This document shows positions 1 through 4,579 of a DNA stretch of 8,688 nt, piece by piece. Position 1 is the stretch's first letter; every line of letters starts with the position of its first letter. The translations under genes and the position numbers were made by a program. The notes beneath the pieces are model-generated. The model was given only the letters and a program-made list of their open reading frames with translations. It searched no databases and was not told the DNA's origin. Origin of the DNA: Nitrospinota bacterium (GTDB lineage: Bacteria > Nitrospinota > Nitrospinia > Nitrospinales > VA-1); the NCBI GenBank assembly GCA_022567815.1, contig JADFGI010000108.1, positions 1 through 8,688 on the forward strand. Reading direction: 5' to 3'.

Positions 1-88
1 AAATTTTAGGAATCATTTCCAAATAATCGGGTTTTTTGCGCCTCTCCAGCAATCGAAACCAGCGGTCAACGCCCTGTTTCAGGATCAT
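1..88 (-). CDS. Possible 5' end of a gene leaving the window (unrecognised)
   Basis: An open minus-strand frame runs from an ATG at 86-88 off the left edge and gives 29 residues (MILKQGVDRWFRLLERR, then KKPDYLEMIPKI). A GGGGA run lies about 11 nt upstream of the ATG and could act as a weak Shine-Dalgarno sequence. The frame is also open upstream of the ATG back to a TAA inside the 40-bp repeat, but I see no better start there. The composition (alternating basic and hydrophobic residues, aromatic residues) looks protein-like, and I do not recognise a family. Two plus-strand frames are also open over these bases, so the coding strand is not certain. If real, the gene is divergent from the epimerase gene, with the repeat and hairpin cluster between them. 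Confidence 0.3.
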   Translation of the reverse strand, partial: MILKQGVDRWFRLLERRKKPDYLEMIPKI

Positions 89-108
89 GCAAGGATAATC
101 CCCGCCGA

Positions 109-148
109 CAGCGTGACGCTGGACCCAGTATTAACGTGCAATGGGTTT
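109..148 (-). repeat. 40-bp two-hairpin repeat, left copy (inverted relative to 3372-3411)
   Basis: The reverse complement of 109-148 matches 3372-3411 at 38 of 40 positions when aligned by eye without gaps. The unit contains a short palindrome (CAGCGT-G-ACGCTG on the plus strand, 109-121) and a second stem formed by ACCCA and TGGGT. Both mismatches fall between the two arms of that second stem, so the pairing is kept. The copy is intergenic, just upstream of the hairpin cluster at 159-275. It is most likely a dispersed REP-like intergenic element. Confidence 0.85.
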
Positions 149-158
149 AGATTTTCAA

Positions 159-275
159 GGGCTCGTGAACGAAGTGAGCGTCAGCCCTCCTGCGTAGCAG
201 GCTTTTCCTCCCCTGTAAGGGGCGCGTAGGGTCAGGCTCAAGCCTCCCCCCGTGTAGCGGGTGTCCTGACTTTTT
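159..275. repeat. Cluster of short hairpins, three with GTA loops
   Basis: Three 13-nt hairpins have 5-bp stems and the same central GTA: CCTGC-GTA-GCAGG (189-201), CCCCT-GTA-AGGGG (210-222) and CCCGT-GTA-GCGGG (249-261, one T-G wobble). Before them GGGCT (159-163) can pair with AGCCC (183-187). The third hairpin is enclosed by GTCAGG (231-236) pairing with CCTGAC (265-270), which is followed directly by TTTTT (271-275), so the end resembles an intrinsic terminator or attenuator. The cluster fills most of the gap ahead of the epimerase gene and may lie in its leader. No convincing protein-coding frame runs through it. It could be a degenerate repeat family, a leader RNA or a terminator array; the sequence does not decide. 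Confidence 0.6.
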
Positions 276-311
276 AAGGGCGGGACCGTTCTTTCTGAAT
301 CAGGGTTTTTC

Positions 312-1319
312 ATGAACCAGAATTTCACCATAGACCATGCCACCGTTTTGGTCACCGGGGCTTCGGGATTTATCGGAAGTCACGTTGTCGATGCCCTGTT
401 ACAGGGTCATTGCAAGGTTCATTGTCTGGTCCGAAGGACGAGCGACCTGCGGTGGCTCGATCGTACAAAAGTTCAACTTCATTATGGGAATCTGGAGAAG
501 CCTTTTTCTTTAAAGGAATGTCTGGGGAAAACGGACTATGTATTTCATTGCGCCGGGCTGACGCGTGCAAAAACCCGGCAGGAATTTTTCCAGGCCAACG
601 CCACTGCATGTAAAACCCTATATGAAGAATGCGCGGAGCATGGGAAACATCTTAAGCGAATCATTCATATCAGCAGTCTGGCTTCCGTGGGTCCTGCACT
701 GCCGGACCAGCCGGTCGATGAAAACACGCCCTGCAAGCCCCTTACCTATTACGGGAAATCCAAGCTGGCGGGAGAGGAGATTGCCCGGCAATTTTCATCA
801 TCCCTGCCACTGGTAATCCTTCGTCCGCCGATCGTGTATGGGCCGAGAGAAGTTAACTTCTTCGCTTTCATAGATGGAATCGCCAGGGGCTGGAACCTGC
901 AAATAGGCCATAAAAACCGCGTCCTGTCCCTCATATATATAACCGACCTTGTTCAGGCCATGCTGAGGGCCGCAGTCTGCCCTTCTTCGGAAAATGACGT
1001 TTACTTCATCACCGATGGACATTTTTACCATTGGGATAACGTGGTCGAAACCGTGTCAAAAATTCTGAATGTCCGTCCCCGATCCATTCGCATTCCGGAC
1101 AGGCTCCTGGCTTTTATTGGACTTCTGCTGGAATTCATATCCATCTACCAGAAAAAACCCCCTTTGCTGGACCGCCAACGAATCATCGATATCCGCCAAA
1201 GTACCTGGACGGCATCATCAGAAAAATTTTTCGGCCAGTTTGAATTTCAACCGCAATATGATTTGCAAAAAGGCCTGAAGGAAACCGTGGACTGGCATAA
1301 AAAGCAACCCGGACGGTAA
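312..1319 (+). CDS. NAD(P)-dependent epimerase/dehydratase family protein (extended SDR)
   Basis: This is a 335-residue Rossmann-fold oxidoreductase of the extended short-chain dehydrogenase family, close in style to 3-beta-HSD-like and sugar-epimerase members. The nucleotide-binding motif TGASGFIG is at residues 15-22, a DYVFHCAG strand follows in the usual place, the SSL motif at 121-123 supplies the likely catalytic Ser122, and YGKSK at 147-151 supplies the Tyr147/Lys151 pair. RPPIVYGPRE is the typical substrate-side loop. Residues about 259-278 (DRLLAFIGLLLEFISIYQ) are hydrophobic and may contact membrane or bind a greasy substrate, which is inference. An AGGG lies 7 nt before the ATG and supports this start. 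Length is normal for the family. The gene stands alone on the plus strand, converges on the CBS pair and has the hairpin cluster in its upstream region. The exact substrate cannot be read from the sequence. Confidence 0.9.
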   Translation: MNQNFTIDHATVLVTGASGFIGSHVVDALLQGHCKVHCLVRRTSDLRWLDRTKVQLHYGNLEKPFSLKECLGKTDYVFHCAGLTRAKTRQEFFQANATACKTLYEECAEHGKHLKRIIHISSLASVGPALPDQPVDENTPCKPLTYYGKSKLAGEEIARQFSSSLPLVILRPPIVYGPREVNFFAFIDGIARGWNLQIGHKNRVLSLIYITDLVQAMLRAAVCPSSENDVYFITDGHFYHWDNVVETVSKILNVRPRSIRIPDRLLAFIGLLLEFISIYQKKPPLLDRQRIIDIRQSTWTASSEKFFGQFEFQPQYDLQKGLKETVDWHKKQPGR

Positions 1320-1387
1320 AAGCTGATGTTCTCCGGGCTCCATCGTCTGGCCTCAATTCATTTCCCTCTTTTCACTCCTCTCACAAA

Positions 1388-1428
1388 AAAATAAGCGCTT
1401 GGGCACATGGCCGACAAGCGCTTATTTT
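1388..1428 (-). terminator. Strong intrinsic terminator between convergent genes
   Basis: AAAATAAGCGCTTG (1388-1401) and CAAGCGCTTATTTT (1415-1428) form a perfect 14-bp stem with a 13-nt loop. Read on the minus strand, the stem runs into an uninterrupted T tract (the A run at 1385-1391), so it should end the CBS-gene transcript 27 nt after the stop at 1456-1458. On the plus strand the stem ends in TTATTTTGA, so it may also stop the epimerase transcript, less efficiently. Confidence 0.88.
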
Positions 1429-1455
1429 GAATCGATGCAAAAGAAACTCAGCCCA

Positions 1456-1899
1456 TCATTCCTGCATTTTAAAGGATGATTTGGCATAGTAAGCGACCAA
1501 ATCCTTTATGGATAACATGCCTACAATTTTCCCATTCTCGGTAACAGCCAAGTGACGAATCTTGTTCTTATGCATATACTTATTCGCCTCTTCAACAGGG
1601 AGAAAACGGTCCATACTTTGCACCGGCTGAGTCATGATATTGGCTATAGGTGTGGTTTCCGGATTCAATCCATCGCCCACCACCTTGCGGGTCAAATCCG
1701 TCTCGGTGACGATTCCCACAAAATCATCGTATTCCTTTATCAAAAGTGAGCCAACATTACTGACACGCATGTATTGCGCCGCTTCCTGTACTGTAGAATC
1801 GTGGGCGATACTGAGTACTGGAGCATTCATGTAATCCCCGATATCATCCAGCAAGCTTTCAGCATCCTCATTGTTGGTACCAGAAATATCTTGAGTCAT
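1456..1899 (-). CDS. Tandem CBS-domain protein, copy 1
   Basis: The 147-residue protein consists almost entirely of one Bateman module. CBS repeat 1 is at residues about 24-78, with VGIVTETDLTRKVV at 61-74, and CBS repeat 2 is at about 89-140, with KIRHLAVT and GMLSIKDLVAYYA. CBS pairs bind adenosine nucleotides or related ligands and act as energy or ligand sensors; no catalytic domain is attached here, so it probably acts as a stand-alone regulator. I chose the ATG at 1897-1899, not an in-frame upstream start at 1933-1935, because a strong Shine-Dalgarno sits 9 nt before it and the length then equals the 147 residues of the paralogue at 1998-2441. Identity to that paralogue is about 54% over about 119 residues, counted by hand. 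It is the downstream gene of the pair, followed by the terminator at 1388-1428. Confidence 0.92.
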   Translation of the reverse strand: MTQDISGTNNEDAESLLDDIGDYMNAPVLSIAHDSTVQEAAQYMRVSNVGSLLIKEYDDFVGIVTETDLTRKVVGDGLNPETTPIANIMTQPVQSMDRFLPVEEANKYMHKNKIRHLAVTENGKIVGMLSIKDLVAYYAKSSFKMQE

Positions 1900-1908
1900 A
1901 GGTTTTAG

Positions 1909-1916
1909 CCCCTTCC
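1909..1916 (-). promoter_or_regulatory. Ribosome binding site that fixes the CBS copy 1 start
   Basis: On the minus strand GGAAGGGG lies 9 nt upstream of the ATG at 1897-1899. This purine-rich site falls inside the reading frame if a start at 1933-1935 is used, and it argues for the shorter protein. Confidence 0.7.
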
Positions 1917-1997
1917 CAGACAAATATAAAACCAACGTTTAAATTAAAATAATTTGCATTTTCCGAGAACCAGGTTTAGCCTGTTTAGACTATTTTC

Positions 1998-2441
1998 TTA
2001 CCAGGTTCTGATTCTCGGATTGGCAAAATAAGCAACTAAATCTCTAACAGACAATATGCCGATTATTTCATCCTTTTTTGTCACGCCCATATGGCGGATT
2101 TTATTTTGCGCCATCAATTGATTGGCTTTTTCAACATGCTCTATACAATCCAAGGTGAGTATGGGCGCTGTCATAATTTCTGAAACTTTTGTTGTTGCCG
2201 GATCCAGATTGTCTGCAACCACCTTGCGCGACAAATCATTTTCGGTAATAATCCCGACAAATTTATCGCCTTCCTTGACAAAAAGAGATCCTATATGCTT
2301 GGATTGCATGATTTGCGCGGCCTCTTTTACGAATGACTCGGAATCAACATTAAATACAGGGGATGTCATGTAATCGCCAATCTCTTCCAAATGGTCTTCA
2401 TGTTCTTTGGAATAACGGTGGGGAACATGTTTGCTAAGCAT
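1998..2441 (-). CDS. Tandem CBS-domain protein, copy 2
   Basis: This 147-residue protein has the same architecture as its neighbour. CBS repeat 1 spans residues about 25-79 (VGIITENDLSRKVV at 62-75) and CBS repeat 2 spans about 90-141 (NKIRHMGV, GILSVRDLVAYFA). The first 20 residues are charged, His/Glu-rich and unlike copy 1. AGAGAGGA stands a few bases before the ATG and supports the start. It lies upstream of copy 1 on the same strand with a 98-nt gap and may be cotranscribed, although copy 1 keeps its own leader. It is a probable ligand- or nucleotide-sensing regulator; the partner is unknown. The two genes are likely a tandem duplication followed by divergence at the N terminus and in the second CBS repeat. 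Confidence 0.92.
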   Translation of the reverse strand: MLSKHVPHRYSKEHEDHLEEIGDYMTSPVFNVDSESFVKEAAQIMQSKHIGSLFVKEGDKFVGIITENDLSRKVVADNLDPATTKVSEIMTAPILTLDCIEHVEKANQLMAQNKIRHMGVTKKDEIIGILSVRDLVAYFANPRIRTW

Positions 2442-2514
2442 AAGCGTCCTCTCTTCCCGAACAATGACGTTTAAAATGAATTACTCCAATGGAAGGGGTC
2501 TTAAAATTAAAGAA

Positions 2515-2529
2515 AACCTTTTAAAGGTT
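2515..2529. promoter_or_regulatory. Palindrome AACCTTT-T-AAAGGTT
   Basis: Perfect 7-bp arms surround a single central T, about 75 bp upstream of the CBS copy 2 start. It could be a regulator binding site or a leader hairpin. No family can be named from the sequence. Confidence 0.35.
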
Positions 2530-2533
2530 CTCA

Positions 2534-2556
2534 TTATTGAAAATTAAATTCAATAA
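2534..2556. promoter_or_regulatory. Inverted repeat TTATTGAA-N7-TTCAATAA
   Basis: Perfect 8-bp arms with a 7-nt AT-only spacer (aattaaa) start 4 nt after the palindrome at 2515-2529. The half-site spacing suits a dimeric DNA-binding protein, but chance is possible in such AT-rich DNA. Confidence 0.35.
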
Positions 2557-2785
2557 CCCATTTCCATTATTTGGAACTTTCCATAACAATGGGATGCATA
2601 AACTTTCATCAGGATTCCAGTTTTCTCCTGAATCTCTCAGCTTCAAATATAGGTCTGGGTTTTAAACCATGCCACTTTTTTAATGGTAATCCTAGCTGGT
2701 TGATTTTATTGGTTAAAACGCTTAATCACCTAACTTGGCAGAAACCAAGAAGCCTTTTAAATGAAAATTAACGGAAAGAAAATCC

Positions 2786-3250
2786 ATGCCCCATAATTTG
2801 CATATCGTGCTGGTAGAACCCAAAATTCCCGTGAACACGGGGTCCATAGGAAGGCTTTGCCTGGCGACAGGAAGCACACTGCATCTGATTGAACCTTTGG
2901 GGTTTGAAATCAATGACACGCAACTGAAACGCGCCGGGCTGGATTACTGGAAACATGTTCGGGTGGTGACTCATAAAAGCCTGGAGAAATTTTTTGACTC
3001 CATCCCAAAAGAATCTCCCAAGGTCTTTTTTTCCACCAAGGCGGAAGCGATCATTTACGAGCATCGTTTTAAAGAGGGGTCTTATCTCTTTTTCGGCAGT
3101 GAGACGGAAGGATTTTCGGAAGAGTTCAGGAAAACTCATGCCAGGCCAATTTACCGCATTCCGCAATATGATGACCGGGTCCGCTCACTCAACCTGGCCA
3201 ACTCGGCGAGTATCGTGGTTTACGAAGCCATCCGGCAACTGGGTCCCTAA
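2786..3250 (+). CDS. trmL: tRNA (cytidine(34)-2'-O)-methyltransferase, SPOUT family
   Basis: The 154-residue protein is a single-domain SPOUT (trefoil-knot) methyltransferase of the TrmL/YibK type. Family enzymes use S-adenosylmethionine to 2'-O-methylate the wobble nucleotide 34 of tRNA-Leu in the cytoplasm. The N terminus (IVLVEPKIPVNTGSIGRLC) carries the conserved Asn/Gly/Arg motif. The knot motifs are FGSETEGF (residues 103-110) and IPQYDDRVRSLNLANSAS (125-142), ending with VVYEAIRQLG. Length matches the roughly 150-160 residues of the family. GGAAAG lies 8 nt before the ATG and supports the start. It is a single-gene unit on the plus strand, convergent with the TPR gene, and I see no clear intrinsic terminator after it. 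The exact tRNA set and nucleotide are inferred from the family. Confidence 0.93.
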   Translation: MPHNLHIVLVEPKIPVNTGSIGRLCLATGSTLHLIEPLGFEINDTQLKRAGLDYWKHVRVVTHKSLEKFFDSIPKESPKVFFSTKAEAIIYEHRFKEGSYLFFGSETEGFSEEFRKTHARPIYRIPQYDDRVRSLNLANSASIVVYEAIRQLGP

Positions 3251-3266
3251 AATTTTTTATTTCTTC

Positions 3267-3281
3267 AGGGCATCTCGAAAA
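3267..3281 (+). repeat. Short post-stop motif, copy 1 (AGGGCATCTCGAAAA)
   Basis: The 15-nt motif lies 17 nt after the trmL stop and matches 14 of 15 bases at 8446-8460, directly after hflX. Its position just downstream of two plus-strand genes in the same orientation suggests a small dispersed intergenic repeat. It is short, so chance is not excluded. Confidence 0.4.
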
Positions 3282-3371
3282 GTTCAATCTGGACGATGAG
3301 CCAACCCATTAAAACACCGGAGACCGCAGGCCGAAAAACTCCTATTTATAGAGAAACTAATAATTCCTCAA

Positions 3372-3411
3372 AAACCCATGGCACGTTAACACTGGGTCCA
3401 GCGTCACGCTG
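3372..3411 (+). repeat. 40-bp two-hairpin repeat, right copy
   Basis: This copy matches the reverse complement of 109-148 at 38 of 40 positions. It contains ACCCA (3374-3378) pairing with TGGGT (3393-3397), followed by the 15-nt palindrome CCAGCGT-C-ACGCTGG (3398-3412). The two differences between copies (3380 and 3390) both lie in the loop of the first hairpin. It directly abuts the stop codon (3413-3415) of the TPR gene, so on the minus strand the palindrome is the first structure in that transcript's 3' end. It has no T tract and is a poor terminator by itself. Confidence 0.85.
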
Positions 3412-3412
3412 G

Positions 3413-3799
3413 TCAAATTTTTAGTTCTCCTTTAGTAAAGTCTTCGGGCTTGAATCCAAATTTTTGGTAATAGTCACGCAATCTTTTATAAGCCCTCTCT
3501 TTGTTGTGAGGATCCCCCTTTTCACTAAACAGGCTTCCGGCTTTAAGGATATGAAGGATGGCATTTTTCCCATCATTGGTCTTTTCGTATAAAATACCCA
3601 GGTTGAAATGCGATCCCGCCGATTTGGGATTGAGGCGCAAGGTTTCCTTGAATTCGCCGATGGCTTCCTGCAAAAGTCCCTTTTCTTCAAAAGCGGCGGC
3701 GAGATAAAAATGCGCCTCGGCATCATCGGGGTGGCTTTGTAATCGTTCCTTAAACTTCTTGATTTCTTTTCCTTCTCCGAAAATATTCCATATTCCCAT
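3413..3799 (-). CDS. Small TPR-repeat protein
   Basis: The 128-residue soluble protein has two tetratricopeptide repeats, at residues about 26-59 (DAEAHFYLAAAFEEKGLLQ, AIGEFKETLRLNP) and 60-93 (SAGSHFNLGILYEK onward), followed by a basic helix (NKERAYKRLRDYYQKFG). TPRs form protein-binding scaffolds; no enzymatic domain or signal peptide is present. The start has CAGGAA about 9 nt upstream. It lies 30 nt downstream of the STAS-like gene on the same strand, so the two are probably one operon, and the TPR protein may act with the STAS-like protein. The stop codon touches the 40-bp repeat. Specific function is not known. Confidence 0.8.
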   Translation of the reverse strand: MGIWNIFGEGKEIKKFKERLQSHPDDAEAHFYLAAAFEEKGLLQEAIGEFKETLRLNPKSAGSHFNLGILYEKTNDGKNAILHILKAGSLFSEKGDPHNKERAYKRLRDYYQKFGFKPEDFTKGELKI

Positions 3800-3829
3800 A
3801 ATTCGTTCCTGGTTCCAATGTGCTCAATT

Positions 3830-4186
3830 TCAAGACTCAATATCTCCGATATCATCTTCTTCAAACAATTCCTTCATCATTTTCAGGGTGGTCTTTTCTG
3901 AATTCATCTCATGTTTGAAGTCGATGAATTCATTGATGCGCCGCAAATGATCCTGGGAAATATGACAGAGGACCAACTTTTCCATTAAGGTTTCTTTCTC
4001 AAACAAATCCAGCAATTTCCCGATACTCGCGTTCAGGAAAGGTGTGATGATACTTTGGACCCCCGTAAAATCCAGCTCCACGGTGCCGCCGCTTTGTAAT
4101 TCTTTATGGATGGTCTGATATAATTTGCCGCCATCATCAATGGATGAGCAATTTTCTCCTACCACTTCCGCTATCTTGATTCTCAT
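3830..4186 (-). CDS. STAS-like domain protein (DUF4325 type)
   Basis: This 118-residue protein resembles the DUF4325 STAS-like family. GGTVELDFTGVQSIITPF (residues 33-50) is the characteristic strand and turn, followed by the helix LNASIGKLLDLF. STAS-fold proteins such as anti-sigma factor antagonists usually act by protein-protein contact, often controlled by phosphorylation of a Ser/Thr near the second helix; whether this one is phosphorylated cannot be seen. The C terminus is very acidic (ELFEEDDIGDIES). The ATG is preceded only by a weak GGGA, but it overlaps the TGA of the small frame at 4183-4317 as ATGA, which suggests translational coupling. The TPR gene follows 30 nt later. No HATPase kinase gene is visible next to it. 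Family assignment is from motif memory. Confidence 0.72.
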   Translation of the reverse strand: MRIKIAEVVGENCSSIDDGGKLYQTIHKELQSGGTVELDFTGVQSIITPFLNASIGKLLDLFEKETLMEKLVLCHISQDHLRRINEFIDFKHEMNSEKTTLKMMKELFEEDDIGDIES

Positions 4187-4317
4187 TTTTTATCCCAAAA
4201 TTTATTAAAAAGTTTCACTATTTCATCATAGCCGAGTCGGCGGGTAAAGCCCAAATCGAAACCTGAAAACCGACCGCAAAAAAAGTTGAGGTTCTCAGGG
4301 AAATCTATAAAATACAT
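4183..4317 (-). CDS. Possible 44-aa microprotein coupled to the STAS-like gene
   Basis: A minus-strand frame starts at an ATG (4315-4317), encodes 44 residues rich in aromatics and glycine (MYFIDFPENLNFFCGRF, then SGFDLGFTRRLGYDEIV, ending KLFNKFWDKK), and stops in a TGA whose bases overlap the ATG of the STAS-like gene (ATGA, 4183-4186). The overlap and the protein-like composition favour a coding role. Against it: no Shine-Dalgarno sequence is visible, and an in-frame TGA stands immediately before the ATG. It could also be the surviving 3' end of a decayed upstream gene. I recognise no family. Confidence 0.4.
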   Translation of the reverse strand: MYFIDFPENLNFFCGRFSGFDLGFTRRLGYDEIVKLFNKFWDKK

Positions 4318-4372
4318 TCATACAATAAAATTATCAATTCTGTCTAACCTTGGGGAAACCCGTTCTGGAGAA

Positions 4373-4378
4373 AGAGGA
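4373..4378 (+). promoter_or_regulatory. Ribosome binding site deciding the start at 4383
   Basis: AGAGGA ends 4 nt before the ATG at 4383, with GGAG a little upstream. It supports the ATG over an in-frame TTG at 4350. Confidence 0.65.
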
Positions 4379-4382
4379 TTCT

Positions 4383-4532
4383 ATGAATTCCAGCGCGACC
4401 AAACAGGCCAAAGTTTCCGAAGCTAAATCCCGGCCTCTTAAAGAAAAACTGTGGAATATTTTTGGGATTTTGTTTTATATCACCGTGGCAGTGGGAGCGG
4501 TATATCATCTCGTTCCCATTTTCAATCCATGA
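4383..4532 (+). CDS. Small single-pass membrane protein (49 aa)
   Basis: The 49-residue protein has a charged, Lys-rich N-terminal half (NSSATKQAKVSEAKSRPLKE) and one hydrophobic helix at residues about 25-46 (NIFGILFYITVAVGAVYHLV). By the positive-inside rule the N terminus should be cytoplasmic. A good ribosome binding site precedes the ATG. It lies 47 nt upstream of the SGNH hydrolase on the same strand and may be cotranscribed. It is divergent from the STAS-like cluster. No family is recognised; small proteins of this type often serve as complex subunits or regulators, but nothing here shows the partner. Confidence 0.7.
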   Translation: MNSSATKQAKVSEAKSRPLKEKLWNIFGILFYITVAVGAVYHLVPIFNP

Positions 4533-4579
4533 ACCCCGAAAAAACATAGTCAGCAACAACCCATGCCATTACTTTCCCT

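Larger units (their letters stand above)
2442..2785. other. AT-rich divergent intergenic region (CBS pair / trmL)
   Basis: This 344-bp gap separates the minus-strand CBS genes from plus-strand trmL, so it should hold both promoters. No clear -35/-10 pair stands out on either strand. It contains two neighbouring palindromes near the CBS side (2515-2529 and 2534-2556) and a small hairpin, CTTGG-CAGAAA-CCAAG (2734-2749), in the probable trmL leader. A 66-codon plus-strand frame starting with TTG at 2571 has no ribosome binding site and looks non-coding. Confidence 0.6.

Noticed and set aside
189..261. CRISPR array
   Set aside because: The repeated units are short hairpins with different stem sequences and unequal spacing (21 and 39 nt), not identical direct repeats with uniform spacers.
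2571..2771. Plus-strand 66-codon frame in the CBS/trmL gap
   Set aside because: It starts with TTG, lacks a ribosome binding site, and its composition reflects AT-rich non-coding DNA.
2768..3166. Long minus-strand open frame (about 132 codons) antisense to trmL
   Set aside because: It overlaps a clear SPOUT methyltransferase gene almost fully, has no family-like motifs and no plausible ribosome binding site.
109..3411. Composite transposon bounded by the two inverted 40-bp repeats
   Set aside because: There is no transposase or integrase between the copies, no flanking target duplication is visible, and the enclosed genes are housekeeping-like. A dispersed intergenic repeat is the simpler explanation.
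3421..3864. Minus-strand frame of about 147 codons overlapping the TPR and STAS-like genes
   Set aside because: It is out of frame with the TPR protein, which has clear repeats. Its translation is Pro/Arg/Ser-rich and looks like a frame shadow.
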